Source of the DNA: CAVTWY01 sp963738575
GTDB taxonomy: Bacteria > Pseudomonadota > Gammaproteobacteria > Burkholderiales > Burkholderiaceae_C
Assembly (NCBI GenBank): GCA_963738575.1
Contig: CAVTWY010000002.1
Location: 186,001 to 250,000, forward strand
Direction of reading: 5' to 3'
Length of the DNA stretch: 64,000 nt
This document shows positions 15,441 to 24,097 of this stretch, one piece after another (the first letter of the stretch is position 1; each line of letters starts with the position of its first letter). The notes beneath the pieces are model-generated. The model was not told the DNA's origin. It did not search any database and saw only the letters and a list, made by a program, of their open reading frames with translations. A program made the position numbers and the translations under genes.

Positions 15441-17090
15441 TCACAAACGCTTCAAAACCAACGTCACTTCTTGCCGCTCGCTGGGCCGCCGCACCCGCGC
15501 GTCCACGCGCCAGCCCGGTGGCGGTGTGTAGGGCCTTGCGTCGGGTGTGATCACCACCATCGCTTTGCACGTCGACGGCGTGGACGCACGAGCGTCCACC
15601 ACGAAAGCGCCTTGCATCTCGAGTGCTGCCACGTAAGCGGGTGACAAGCCTGGTGCTGCCACGCAATCGCCACGCTTCACGTATTGACTTATACCGTTAA
15701 CCCAAGGGGTTAGGCTGCGAACGAAGTCGGCCAGTGGCAGCAGCAAAGTCATCGTCAAAAGCCACGACAGCGCCACACCGCCCGCTGGCAACACCAAACT
15801 CTTCCAGATCGCGCTGCGATTGCGGCCCGTGCGCCAACGCACCAGCGCCACCCATGCCGCCGTCGCAAAGGCAGCGGCGCCGACCAGTGGCCACGAAAGT
15901 GTGGGCTCGAACCCTGCGTAAAGCTTGGCAATACGGCTGCCTGGCCAACTCGGCGAACCCCAATGGATTGACGCAAAGGCAACCCAAATAAACGCCGCCA
16001 GTGCCGAAAACAAGAACATTGAAAACCAATCGATGGCAGCGCCTGTGCTGCGCTTGAGCGTCGGCAAGGCAAAGGCTGCCAGCACGGCCCAAGCGGGCAA
16101 GCTCAACAGCAAGGCGCGCTGCGAACCGTTCATGACCAAGCTGGCGGCGAGCACCACCATCGCGATCGACAGCGGCACGGCAATGTGCCGGTGCAACACT
16201 TGCCGTCGCCATCGCCAAACAGTCCACAAAGCCAAGAGCCAAGAGGGCCACAAGAACCAAACAAGCATCCGTACCGAACCCACGGCTTCTGTGGCTTTAA
16301 ACGTGGTGCTGTAGCGCCAGTGCCATTGCCCCAAGACAGACCCCACGGCGACGGCGCCCAGGGTGGCGGCGGCAATCCAGGGAATGACCGAGCGAACATT
16401 TTCATACTGCGACTTGACGGCGATCACTGTGGAGACGGCGCCAATCGCCACGGCGATGAATGGCGCTCCACTGGCTGCCAACAACGGCAGGCTAAGCACC
16501 AACGCCAAACGAGGGCGCCAGCGGCGAAAAGGTGCAGCCGCCATGCCCCACAGCGCAACAGCGGTGCACGTCAACTGGGCCAATTCGGGCGTGGTTTCGT
16601 GGCCAAGCAACAAGAGCCCCAGTGTTGCCATCAAGGCCAACAGGGCGCCGTCGGCGACGGCCCTGGCATACGCCACCACGTCAGCCTCACCACCAAAGGC
16701 AAAAGCCACCGGTTGCGCCGCCTCGGTTCTGGCCAAGTGAAAGGCCGCATACCAAGTCAATGCAAGCGTGGCGCCCAGCAGCACCACAAACGGGAGCCGG
16801 GCGGCAACTTCAGGCGCGAGCCACGGGGACCATTGAATGGCAAGCGCGCCCAACCAATGGGGCAACGGTGCCGCATCGACGGGCACGCCACCCAGCGTCG
16901 GCGTGAGCCAACGGGTTCGACCCTGGGCCATGGCGTCCATGACGCCGATGGCAGTGATATCTGCTGTTCGCCACGCTGCACGTCCAAAGATCCCTGGCAT
17001 CAAGTACGCGGCACAAAACAAAAGCAGCGCCCACCGTGGCATGGGCTTCACGGCGTGCTTGGCAACGATGGCGGGGCTGAGTTGATTCAC
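15441..17090 (-). CDS. ArnT/GT39-like polytopic membrane protein
   Basis: The product has about 550 residues and 11-13 predicted membrane helices. An early GRAAWRTADITAIGVM block is followed by a loop with LTPTLGGVPVDAAPLPHWLGALAI, and a small soluble C-terminal domain of about 80 residues ends the protein. The first loop resembles ArnT-like (GT-C fold, family 39) glycosyltransferases, which move a sugar from a polyprenyl carrier in the periplasm. The usual acidic catalytic Asp is plausibly the one in the WRTADI segment. The true substrate is unknown. The start is uncertain: GTG at 17090, TTG at 17105 or ATG at 17042. Confidence 0.7.
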   Translation of the reverse strand: MNQLSPAIVAKHAVKPMPRWALLLFCAAYLMPGIFGRAAWRTADITAIGVMDAMAQGRTRWLTPTLGGVPVDAAPLPHWLGALAIQWSPWLAPEVAARLPFVVLLGATLALTWYAAFHLARTEAAQPVAFAFGGEADVVAYARAVADGALLALMATLGLLLLGHETTPELAQLTCTAVALWGMAAAPFRRWRPRLALVLSLPLLAASGAPFIAVAIGAVSTVIAVKSQYENVRSVIPWIAAATLGAVAVGSVLGQWHWRYSTTFKATEAVGSVRMLVWFLWPSWLLALWTVWRWRRQVLHRHIAVPLSIAMVVLAASLVMNGSQRALLLSLPAWAVLAAFALPTLKRSTGAAIDWFSMFLFSALAAFIWVAFASIHWGSPSWPGSRIAKLYAGFEPTLSWPLVGAAAFATAAWVALVRWRTGRNRSAIWKSLVLPAGGVALSWLLTMTLLLPLADFVRSLTPWVNGISQYVKRGDCVAAPGLSPAYVAALEMQGAFVVDARASTPSTCKAMVVITPDARPYTPPPGWRVDARVRRPSERQEVTLVLKRL

Positions 17091-17168
17091 ATGAAAATCA
17101 GGCAATGATGATATGAGGCAATAAGTTAAGCCAAGGTTCTAGGGTGAGTAAGCTGATTGCTGGGCCCC

Positions 17169-17200
17169 AAAAAAACAAAGGGCAGCCATGGGCTGCCCTT
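17169..17200 (-). terminator. rho-independent terminator after rpmE2
   Basis: On the minus strand the sequence AAGGGCAGCC-CAT-GGCTGCCCTT forms a perfect stem (17178-17200) and is followed by a T-rich tail (17177-17169). It lies 20 bases after the rpmE2 stop, so it should end the rho-rpmE2 transcript. Confidence 0.93.
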
Positions 17201-17220
17201 GTCGTTCTGCCCGAGGGCCA

Positions 17221-17484
17221 TCACTTTTTGGTGATACCCAAACGCGCAAATTTGGTGCGGAATTTATCGACGCGGCCACCGAGGTTGTCCACGCTCTTTT
17301 GCGTTCCGGTGTAGAAAGGATGTGACTCGCTGGTGGTCTCCAGCTTGATCAATGGAAGCTCACGACCATCTTCCATCTTGATGGATTCTTTGGACGTGAC
17401 ACACGAACGCGTCACAAACTTGAAGCCGTTGGACAAGTCTTGGAAGCAGACGTCGTGGTAGTCGGGGTGGGTGCCTGATTTCAT
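17221..17484 (-). CDS. rpmE2: 50S ribosomal protein L31 type B
   Basis: The 87-residue product starts MKSGTHPDYHDVCFQDLS and contains ESHPFYTGTQK and the C-terminal GRVDKFRTKF. This is the zinc-independent (C-minus) form of L31, because the CxxC pairs of type A L31 are missing and only single cysteines occur. Such forms can replace type A L31 under zinc limitation. In betaproteobacteria type B is often the only L31. The open frame extends 40 codons upstream, but the ATG at 17484 matches the family N-terminus. It lies 129 bases after rho on the same strand and is followed by a strong terminator. Confidence 0.95.
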   Translation of the reverse strand: MKSGTHPDYHDVCFQDLSNGFKFVTRSCVTSKESIKMEDGRELPLIKLETTSESHPFYTGTQKSVDNLGGRVDKFRTKFARLGITKK

Positions 17485-17613
17485 GGTCGATGTTTGTGGT
17501 TGGTGGGTAGCCACGCCGTGATGAATGATTGTTGTGCGGCGCACTTGCCCTAGGGCCGGTTTTGGGCCGACTTTGGCCCGAAGGGTTAACTTTTGATTGT
17601 ACAACGAGGGGCG

Positions 17614-18879
17614 CTACCCGCCCCGGCGCATCATGTCAAAGAAGTCGAGGTTGTTCTTGCTTTGTTTCATCTTGTCCAGCATGAACTCCATCGACTCGAT
17701 TTCGTCCATCGGGTAGATGAGTTTTCGAAGAATCCATGTCTTTTGCAGAATTTCTGGTTTCAGCAACAATTCTTCGCGGCGCGTGCCGCTCTTGTTGATC
17801 AGGATCGATGGGTACACGCGCTTCTCAGCCATCCGGCGGTCGAGGTGGATCTCGCAGTTGCCGGTGCCCTTGAATTCTTCGTAAATAACCTCGTCCATCT
17901 TCGAGCCCGTGTCGATCAGGGCCGTGCCGATGATGGTCAGCGTGCCACCTTCTTCGGTGTTGCGCGCTGCGCCAAAGAAGCGCTTCGGACGCTGCAAGGC
18001 GTTGGCGTCCACACCGCCCGTCAGCACCTTGCCAGACGACGGCAGCACGTTGTTGTAGGCGCGGGCCAGGCGTGTGATCGAGTCCAGGAGGATGACCACG
18101 TCTTTCTTCAACTCGACGAGGCGTTTGGCGCGCTCAATCACCATTTCGGCCACCTGCACGTGGCGGGCTGCCGGCTCGTCAAAGGTCGAGCTGATGACTT
18201 CGCCACGCACGGTGCGTTGCATCTCGGTCACTTCCTCAGGGCGCTCGTCGACCAGCAAAACGATGAGGTGGATCTCGGGGTGATTGGCGACCAAAGCGTG
18301 CGCGATGTGCTGCATCATCATCGTCTTGCCGGTCTTGGGCTGCGCGACCAACAAAGCACGCTGACCCTTGCCGATGGGGGCGATCAAATCGATGATGCGC
18401 CCTGTGATGTTTTCGTCGCCTTTGAGCTTCTCACGCTCTAACTTGAACGGTACTGTGGGAAACAGTGGCGTCAAGTTTTCGAACATGATCTTGTTCGTAT
18501 TCTCTTCGGGCGGTACGCCGTTGACCCGGTCAACCTTCACCAATGCAAAGTAGCGCTCACCGTCTTTGGGCACGCGCACTTCGCCTTCGATCATGTCGCC
18601 CGTGTGCAAGTTGAAGCGGCGCACTTGGCTCGGTGACAGGTAAATGTCGTCGGTTGATGCCATGTAGCTTGTGTCGGGTGAGCGCAAAAAACCGAAGCCG
18701 TCAGGCAGTACTTCGAGCACTCCGTCTCCAAATACTTGCTCGCCGGCCTTGGCGCGCTTCTTCATGATGGCAAACATCAGCTCTTGCTTGCGCATGCGCG
18801 TGACGTTTTCGATCTCCAGTCCTTCGCCCATCTCGATGAGTTTGGCGACGTGCAGGGATTTCAATTCAGAGAGATGCAT
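17614..18879 (-). CDS. rho: transcription termination factor Rho
   Basis: Rho is a hexameric RNA-dependent ATPase that ends transcription at C-rich sites. The 421-residue product has the N-terminal helical RNA-binding part (MHLSELKSLHVAKLIEMGEG), the cold-shock-like primary binding domain (GVLEVLPDGFGFLRSPDTSY) and the ATPase core. The core shows Walker A (AQPKTGKTMMMQ), Walker B (VLLVDERPEEV), DSITRLARAYN and the R-loop region TGGVDANALQRPKRFFGAARN. Length and motifs are canonical. A hairpin-forming AGCCC/GGGCT pair at 18889-18901 lies just before the start codon. rpmE2 follows on the same strand. Confidence 0.98.
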   Translation of the reverse strand: MHLSELKSLHVAKLIEMGEGLEIENVTRMRKQELMFAIMKKRAKAGEQVFGDGVLEVLPDGFGFLRSPDTSYMASTDDIYLSPSQVRRFNLHTGDMIEGEVRVPKDGERYFALVKVDRVNGVPPEENTNKIMFENLTPLFPTVPFKLEREKLKGDENITGRIIDLIAPIGKGQRALLVAQPKTGKTMMMQHIAHALVANHPEIHLIVLLVDERPEEVTEMQRTVRGEVISSTFDEPAARHVQVAEMVIERAKRLVELKKDVVILLDSITRLARAYNNVLPSSGKVLTGGVDANALQRPKRFFGAARNTEEGGTLTIIGTALIDTGSKMDEVIYEEFKGTGNCEIHLDRRMAEKRVYPSILINKSGTRREELLLKPEILQKTWILRKLIYPMDEIESMEFMLDKMKQSKNNLDFFDMMRRGG

Positions 18880-19138
18880 GGCTGGGTGAGCCCTTTGGGC
18901 TGAAAAAACAGGTCAACGGTCTGATGACGGTTTGCGGTGGGGTCCAAGGCGCCGTGTTACGGCTGCGCTGAGCTGGGTTCAACAACACGGGTTTGGGTCA
19001 AACCGCCGGTTGTGAACGGCTTGTGGCTGGGTGAGGGTGCTGGCGCGCTGGCCGAGGGTTCGGCGGCTCGCTCTGGCGGTGGTTGGGGTGGTCAAACACC
19101 CGTGGGTTGCACGGGCGATTAACACCTGTTGAGCCTGA
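18880..19138 (-). promoter_or_regulatory. rho 5' leader region, C-rich and G-poor
   Basis: The 259 bases between trxA and rho contain no gene. On the transcribed (minus) strand, the part at about 18960-19090 is strikingly rich in C and poor in G, with repeated ACCC, CCACC and CAACC runs. This is the composition of a rut site. Rho of E. coli limits its own synthesis by terminating in its leader, so the same control is likely here. Near the trxA end a weak hairpin CCCGTG-CAAC-CCACGGG (about 19095-19115) may end trxA transcripts. Confidence 0.6.
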
Positions 19139-19468
19139 TTATAGATTGCCGTCGAGAAAAGATGTCAACTGAGCTTTGGACAAAGCCCCCACCTTGGTGG
19201 CTGCTATTTGGCCGTTTTTGAACAAAATCAAGGTTGGGATGCCGCGAATGCCGAATTTGGCCGGCGTCTCGCGGTTCTCGTCAACGTTGACTTTGGCAAC
19301 TTGGAGCTTGCCGGCGTAGGTGTCCGAAACCTCAGCCAGGATGGGGGCGATCATCTTGCAAGGACCACACCACTCTGCCCAAAAGTCGACCAGCACCGGC
19401 TTGTCGGACTTGAGCACTTCGGCGTCGAAGGATGCGTCAGATATATGCTTGATGAGATCGGCACTCAT
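19139..19468 (-). CDS. trxA: thioredoxin
   Basis: Thioredoxin reduces disulfides of cytosolic proteins and is recycled by thioredoxin reductase. The 109-residue product has the active site WCGPC at residues 33-37 within VDFWAEWCGPCKMIAP. The cis-proline loop GIRGIPTLILFKNG and the terminal helix ALSKAQLTSFLDGNL are also present. The open frame extends 20 codons upstream, but MSADLIKHISD is the normal N-terminus. It lies upstream of rho on the same strand, a conserved pairing in proteobacteria. The ffs RNA gene lies just upstream. Confidence 0.97.
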   Translation of the reverse strand: MSADLIKHISDASFDAEVLKSDKPVLVDFWAEWCGPCKMIAPILAEVSDTYAGKLQVAKVNVDENRETPAKFGIRGIPTLILFKNGQIAATKVGALSKAQLTSFLDGNL

Positions 19469-19564
19469 GGGGGTCCTTGCTTGCGCTGGAGGGTTGTCAG
19501 AGTCAATCCGCTGCGGATTTTGGCACATCGGGCCAAAACCCGTCGATTGCGGCGGTGGGGCAGA

Positions 19565-19665
19565 TGGGGTTGACGAGCCTTACCTCGGCACTGGTTGCAA
19601 CAGTTAGGGCTGCTCCGTTCCCGACCTGACCCAGTTGGCCGCGCTTCCATGCGAGGAGGCCCGTC
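19565..19665 (-). ncRNA. ffs: signal recognition particle RNA, small bacterial type (4.5S RNA)
   Basis: On the minus strand the sequence contains GGTCAGGTCGGGAACGGAGC followed by AGCCCTAA. This is the conserved apical Ffh-binding hairpin of 4.5S RNA (E. coli: GGTCAGGTCCGGAAGGAAGC). The two flanks, CGGGCCTCCTCGCATGG on one side and GAGGTAAGGCTCG on the other, pair into the long hairpin. A good minus-strand -10 box, TACAAT, lies at 19673-19678, 7-8 bases before the likely 5' end. The RNA joins Ffh to target membrane proteins. The exact ends are estimated to within a few bases. Confidence 0.95.
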
Positions 19666-19693
19666 ACTGCCGATTGTAGGCGCCCTGGGGAGT

Positions 19694-20155
19694 TCACTTG
19701 ACGCGTCGCACGCGTGGGTTTTGATTCATGCCCTCGACTGACAGGTAAAAAGCACCAAAGGCACCACGCTCGACCCGCGCCTTTGGACTGTTGCGGTTTT
19801 GCACGTAGGCCCGGCTGCCATCCACGACGCGCCACGATTGGCCGTTGGCCAGCACGAGCACCTGATCGGGCTCCCAGCCGTTGAAGGCCCCCACAACCTG
19901 TGTTTCGACGAATTCCACCTCGGTGGTGGCTTGCGCGGGTTTGCCAAAATCGCGTTGGGCCTGCGCCGGCGCGGGCGCAGGCGCCGAAGCCGTTGCGGGC
20001 GCGGCCAGCAAAGCGTCGTAACAAGCCAATCGAGGCGCGGACTCGACGATGGTTCGGCAGCGTCGCAACCCTTCGTCTTGGGCTGAGGCGCTGGCTGCAA
20101 AGCCACTGCAACCTAAAGCAAAAAGGCATTGGGCGAAACAAGGGAGGGTTTTCAT
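19694..20155 (-). CDS. small secreted protein of unknown function
   Basis: The 153-residue product begins with a typical Sec signal peptide (MKTLPCFAQCLFALGCSGFA, cleavage after ASAQ). The mature N-terminus has the LRRCRTIVESAPRLACYDAL pattern, two cysteines around a short helix, which is common in proteobacterial periplasmic proteins. An Ala/Pro linker follows and then a small beta-rich domain (VVGAFNGWEPDQVLVLANGQ, then SWRVVDGSRAYVQNRN). I do not recognise a named family for the C-terminal domain. It lies between the purM-like gene and ffs, 17 bases downstream of the purM-like stop, and is probably co-transcribed with it. Confidence 0.75.
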   Translation of the reverse strand: MKTLPCFAQCLFALGCSGFAASASAQDEGLRRCRTIVESAPRLACYDALLAAPATASAPAPAPAQAQRDFGKPAQATTEVEFVETQVVGAFNGWEPDQVLVLANGQSWRVVDGSRAYVQNRNSPKARVERGAFGAFYLSVEGMNQNPRVRRVK

Positions 20156-20172
20156 GAAAAGACTCCTGGCCG

Positions 20173-21285
20173 TCAGCGCACGTGCAAAGCGTCGGCGCCA
20201 AAACGCAAATCGAGGGGTTCGATCAGCAACTGCTTTTCGCCGGCTTCGACGCGCCCCGCGTCCCAGGCCTCAATGCCCAGCGACCTTGCAACGGCAACCG
20301 TTTGTGCGGCGTCGCGTGCCGGTACAAATAGGGCAAAACCAGCGCCCATGTTGAAGGTGGCGTAGGCATCCTCCACGCTCATTTGGGCCTGCGACTGAAT
20401 GAAGCTCAACACGGCAGGCACGGGTGGCAGGGTGTGGATGCGATACGTCAACGGCTTGGGGTGTCGCAACAACTTGCGCCAACCATGGCCGGTGATGTTG
20501 ACGCTGTAGTGAGGTGTGATCCCAGCCTTGTGCAGTGCTTCAGTTACGGGTGAGTACAACGGGGTTGGTGCCAGCAATGCATCCCCGTAGTTCATCGACG
20601 GCGTGATCGGGGTGAGGTAGCCCTGCGGCAGTTGCGTCGCTAGCTTGCGTGCCAGGCTCAGGCCGTTGGCATGGATGCCACTGGCACCGAGCAGCACGAT
20701 GGCGTCGCCCGCTTGCAGCGAGTCACCCAGGCTCAGGCGTGACTTGGGGGAGACAATGCCGGTACAGCCTGCCGCCAAGTCGATACGGCCCGATTCGACG
20801 ATGCCAGCCAGCGCCGGGGTTTCGCCACCACCCCAAGCCACTTGGCAGGTTTCGCAGGCTCGCTTCCAACCGTCAACCAACGCCTTCGCGCGTGTGCCAT
20901 CTTCAAACCACTCGCTGCCGCCGGCGGCCCAGTAGGCCTGAACCACCAATGGCGTGGCACCGACCGTGATCAGGTCGTTGATGGCCATGGCGATGGTGTC
21001 TTGGGCAATGGCGTCGTAGTGGCTGATGCCAGTAAGTTTGGCCATGTCGTCGGCCACCAGGGCTTTGCTGCCCAAACACTCAACGATGGTGGCCAGGTAA
21101 AAGGGCCCTGCATCGATGACGTACGCCGACTCACCGCGGGACGCAGCAACTTCATGCATGCCATGCACCAACAACTGTGAAGCCGTCTGGGCTGCAGCGC
21201 GCTGCGCTTGAATTTTCAGCGGATCGATCAATTCGTAGTTGACCCCCGAACTTTGGTAGGTGAGGGGCGTGGGCATGGCAGGCAT
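20173..21285 (-). CDS. PurM-like (AIR synthase-related) protein, divergent
   Basis: The protein has the PurM/AIR-synthase fold. Conserved points are the N-terminal TYQSSGVNYELIDPLK, AINDLITVGATPLVVQAYW, the WGGGETPALAG loop, LGASGIHANGLSLARKLA, LLAPTPLYSPV and FNMGAGFALFVPA. The hallmark ATP-site motif GTDGVGTK of true PurM is replaced by VIDAGPFYLATIVECLGSKA, and the loop spacing is altered. It may be a diverged purM or an AIR-synthase-related paralogue with another ATP-dependent role. Whether the genome has a second, canonical purM cannot be seen here. The ATG at 21285 was preferred to the longest frame, which would overlap dnaX on the other strand. Confidence 0.75.
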   Translation of the reverse strand: MPAMPTPLTYQSSGVNYELIDPLKIQAQRAAAQTASQLLVHGMHEVAASRGESAYVIDAGPFYLATIVECLGSKALVADDMAKLTGISHYDAIAQDTIAMAINDLITVGATPLVVQAYWAAGGSEWFEDGTRAKALVDGWKRACETCQVAWGGGETPALAGIVESGRIDLAAGCTGIVSPKSRLSLGDSLQAGDAIVLLGASGIHANGLSLARKLATQLPQGYLTPITPSMNYGDALLAPTPLYSPVTEALHKAGITPHYSVNITGHGWRKLLRHPKPLTYRIHTLPPVPAVLSFIQSQAQMSVEDAYATFNMGAGFALFVPARDAAQTVAVARSLGIEAWDAGRVEAGEKQLLIEPLDLRFGADALHVR

Positions 21286-21331
21286 CCGGTCATTATCGGT
21301 GACGACCCCACTGCATCCGTAGAATGCTGGC

Positions 21332-23161
21332 ATGGCCTACGTCGTCCTAGCCCGCAAGTACCGCCCTCGAAGGTTCGAGGACATGGTGGGCCAAGACACG
21401 GCTGTGCGGGCGCTGGGCAATGCGCTCAAGCAGCAGCGCCTGCACCACGCCTACCTCTTCACCGGCACCCGTGGCATCGGCAAGACCACGGTGTCACGCA
21501 TCTTTGCCAAGTGTTTGAATTGCCTTGGCACCGACGGGCTTGGCGGCATCACAGCCACGCCTTGTGGTGTGTGCGCCGCCTGCACGCAGATTGACGACGA
21601 CCGATTCATCGACTACATCGAGCTGGACGCCGCCAGCAACCGTGGCATTGCCGAGATTCGAGACTTGTTGGACCGGGCCGCTTACAAGCCGAGCGTCGGG
21701 CGCTTCAAAGTCTTCATGATCGACGAGGCGCACCAGCTCACCAAAGAGTCGTTCAACGCGTTGCTCAAGACCCTTGAAGAGCCACCCGATTATGTCAAGT
21801 TTGTGTTGGCCACCACCGACCCGCAAAAAATGCCGGCCACGGTGTTGAGCCGCTGCCTGCAATTCAACCTGCGGCCGATGGCGCCACAAACCGTGCGCGA
21901 CCACTTGTCAACCGTGTTGTTGGCCGAGGGTATCGTGCACGAAGACGCTGCCCTGAACGTGTTGGGTCGAGCGGCGCAAGGCTCGATGCGCGACGCACTT
22001 TCACTCACCGACCAGGCCATTGCCTTTGGTGGTGGTGAGCTCAAGGCCGACGCTGTTCGCGCCATGCTGGGCAGTGTAGGGCGCGAACCCGCCGTGGCCC
22101 TCATTGCGGCGCTGGCCGCGCGTGATGGCAAATCAGTCGTCACGCTGTGCAGCGACCTTCGCATGCAGGGCCTGTCCCCCGACGGTACGCTGGAGTCGAT
22201 GGCCGCCGTGTTGCAAGACATGGCCATCGAGCAAGCGGTGAGCGGCTCAGTGGACGATGGGTTGCCCGATGGCGCCGACGTGAAGCGGCTTGCGGCTGTT
22301 ATGCCAGCTGACGACACCCAGTTGCTCTACAGCATCGTGTTGCATGGTCGCCGTGAGCTCAATCTGGCACCCGATGCCCACGCTGGTTTGACGATGGTTT
22401 TGTTGCGGATGTTGGCCTTTGGACCCGCGAACGAGGGCAATCCTCCGGCCCGCGCCGCGTCGCCCCGAGCGCTCGCCGTGCCAAGTCGCTCGACGACGGC
22501 GGCCAGCGGTGGCGATCCGCCGGCGCCGTCAGCGCCACGTCTGTCGACCAACCGCGAACCCGTTGTCGACGCGGGCCCCCAGCGGTTTGACCGTGAGCCG
22601 ACCGGTGACCACGCTGCCAACCGCCCGCCACTTGCCGCCGTCACCGCCGCCATGCCCGCGCTGGTTGCCGCAGGCGATGCAACTTTGACACGGGCGAGGT
22701 CCGCAGTGGTGGCTGCTACGCTCAACGTGGCTGACGTCGAGCGCACCCCGCTGGGTGACCGCTGGGAGACTTTGGTCGCGCAGCTTCAGGAGCGACAACT
22801 GGTCAGCGCCATGGTGCGCGAGTTGGCGATGCAGTCGTCCCTGCTCGCTGTGGACGACGAAGCTGTGCCACCACGCTGGCAATTGCAGGTCGAGCGCGAA
22901 GCCTTGCGTGCCGCCACTGTGCAAGACAAACTCGTTGCCGCAATGACGCAACTTTTGGGCCTGCCCCAGGCGCTGACGGTGGTGTCTGGCGTTGCGCTCG
23001 ACACACCGGCGGCGCGAGAAGCACAAGCGCAAGCCAAGCGTGCCCGCGACGCCGAACGCATCGTGCACGAAGACCCTCTGGTGCAAGCCATGCTTGCTCA
23101 ATTCAAAACCGCGCGCATCGTGCCCGGTTCCATCAAGTCCACGCAGGAGCACAAACCATGA
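21332..23161 (+). CDS. dnaX: DNA polymerase III subunits gamma/tau
   Basis: DnaX is the motor of the clamp loader. The 609-residue protein has Walker A (FTGTRGIGKTTVSRIFAKCLNC), a four-cysteine zinc site (C-x8-C-x2-C type around CLNC and CGVCAAC), Walker B (FMIDEAHQLTKESFNALLKTLEEPP) and sensor DPQKMPATVLSRCLQF. A long Ala/Pro-rich linker (about residues 365-440) leads to a tau-like C-terminal domain. I see no slippery heptamer with a stem at the expected gamma frameshift point, so only tau-length product is predicted. The gene overlaps ybaB by four bases. The dnaX-ybaB-recR order is highly conserved. Confidence 0.96.
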   Translation: MAYVVLARKYRPRRFEDMVGQDTAVRALGNALKQQRLHHAYLFTGTRGIGKTTVSRIFAKCLNCLGTDGLGGITATPCGVCAACTQIDDDRFIDYIELDAASNRGIAEIRDLLDRAAYKPSVGRFKVFMIDEAHQLTKESFNALLKTLEEPPDYVKFVLATTDPQKMPATVLSRCLQFNLRPMAPQTVRDHLSTVLLAEGIVHEDAALNVLGRAAQGSMRDALSLTDQAIAFGGGELKADAVRAMLGSVGREPAVALIAALAARDGKSVVTLCSDLRMQGLSPDGTLESMAAVLQDMAIEQAVSGSVDDGLPDGADVKRLAAVMPADDTQLLYSIVLHGRRELNLAPDAHAGLTMVLLRMLAFGPANEGNPPARAASPRALAVPSRSTTAASGGDPPAPSAPRLSTNREPVVDAGPQRFDREPTGDHAANRPPLAAVTAAMPALVAAGDATLTRARSAVVAATLNVADVERTPLGDRWETLVAQLQERQLVSAMVRELAMQSSLLAVDDEAVPPRWQLQVEREALRAATVQDKLVAAMTQLLGLPQALTVVSGVALDTPAAREAQAQAKRARDAERIVHEDPLVQAMLAQFKTARIVPGSIKSTQEHKP

Positions 23162-23484
23162 TGAAAAACCAACTGGCTGGCCTCATGAAGCAGGCGCAGC
23201 AAATGCAAGACAACCTAAAGCGTGCGCAGGACGAGCTTGCGACGGTTGAAGTGGAAGGCCAATCGGGTGCCGGCTTGGTCAAAATCACGATGACGTGCAA
23301 GCACGACGTCAAGCGCGTCACCATCGATCCCAGCTTGCTGGGTGATGACAAAGACATGCTGGAAGACTTGGTGGCCGCTGCATTCAACGACACCATTCGG
23401 CGTGCCGAAGCAGTCAGCCAAGAAAAGATGGGCAAACTCACTGCGGGGATGCCTCTCCCACCGGGCATGAAACTGCCGTTTTAA
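23158..23484 (+). CDS. ybaB: YbaB/EbfC family nucleoid-associated protein
   Basis: The 108-residue product is a small dimeric DNA-binding protein that coats DNA, and it is nearly always encoded between dnaX and recR. Motifs include MKQAQQMQDNLKRAQDELA (an N-terminal helix with Gln-Met repeats), VEGQSGAGLVKITMTCKHD and the C-terminal MGKLTAGMPLPPGMKLPF. The gene begins in an ATGATG sequence that overlaps the dnaX stop, so it is translationally coupled, and either ATG may serve. recR follows 5 bases after the stop. Confidence 0.96.
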   Translation: MMKNQLAGLMKQAQQMQDNLKRAQDELATVEVEGQSGAGLVKITMTCKHDVKRVTIDPSLLGDDKDMLEDLVAAAFNDTIRRAEAVSQEKMGKLTAGMPLPPGMKLPF

Positions 23485-23489
23485 CCGCT

Positions 23490-24083
23490 GTGGCCAAAGC
23501 AAACACGGCACTGGATGATCTGATCGAGGCGCTGCGGCGCCTGCCCGGTGTGGGCGTCAAGTCGGCGCAGCGCATGGCGTTTCATCTTTTGCAGCGCGAT
23601 CGGGACGGTGCCTTGGGACTTGCGCAAGCGCTGCGCGACGCTGTTGAGCGCGTGGGGCACTGTGAGCGCTGCCACACCTTTAGCGAGAGTGTTCGCTGCT
23701 ATGCATGCAACGATGCACGGCGCGACGCATCCATGCTGTGCGTCGTCGAAAACCCTGCCGATCAAGCCGCTCTCGAGCGCACTGGCAGTTACCGTGGTTA
23801 TTACTTCGTGTTGATGGGCCGCATCAGCCCACTGGACGGCATCGGCGCAGGCGATATCGCCGCAGCGGAGTTCATCGAGCGCGCTTGCGACGGTTTGGTG
23901 AAAGAAGTCATCCTTGCATTGAGCTTCACCGCTGAAGGTGATGCAACTGCACATGCGTTGGGCGAGGTGTTGCGCGCCCGGGGGCTGACAGTCACCCGTT
24001 TGGCCCGCGGCGTGCCAGCAGGCAGCGAGCTTGAATACGTCGACTTGTCAACGATTGCGCACGCTCTGACAGACCGGCATTGA
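23490..24083 (+). CDS. recR: recombination mediator RecR
   Basis: RecR works with RecF and RecO to load RecA at gaps. The 197-residue protein has the N-terminal helix-hairpin-helix (LRRLPGVGVKSAQRMAFHLL) and the four-cysteine zinc finger (CERC...CYAC). The Toprim domain shows VVENPADQAALERTG, LMGRISPLDGIGAGD and LALSFTAEGDATA. The C-terminal Walker-like tail includes TRLARGVPAGSELEYVD. The start is GTG at 23490, 5 bases after ybaB, and no in-frame ATG matches the family N-terminus. It completes the dnaX-ybaB-recR operon and converges with mltD. Confidence 0.96.
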   Translation: MAKANTALDDLIEALRRLPGVGVKSAQRMAFHLLQRDRDGALGLAQALRDAVERVGHCERCHTFSESVRCYACNDARRDASMLCVVENPADQAALERTGSYRGYYFVLMGRISPLDGIGAGDIAAAEFIERACDGLVKEVILALSFTAEGDATAHALGEVLRARGLTVTRLARGVPAGSELEYVDLSTIAHALTDRH

Positions 24084-24097
24084 GACGATCGAGCCGC

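Noticed and set aside
14893..15666. Open frames on both strands through the repeat island, with Gln-Lys or Phe-Ala repeats
   Set aside because: They translate the hexamer tract and both arms of the inverted repeat and show no domain or ribosome binding site.
21820..21845. A-rich run in dnaX as a programmed frameshift site
   Set aside because: The AAAAAA run encodes the conserved DPQKMPATVLSRC segment, far before the usual gamma stop, and no stop plus stem follows.
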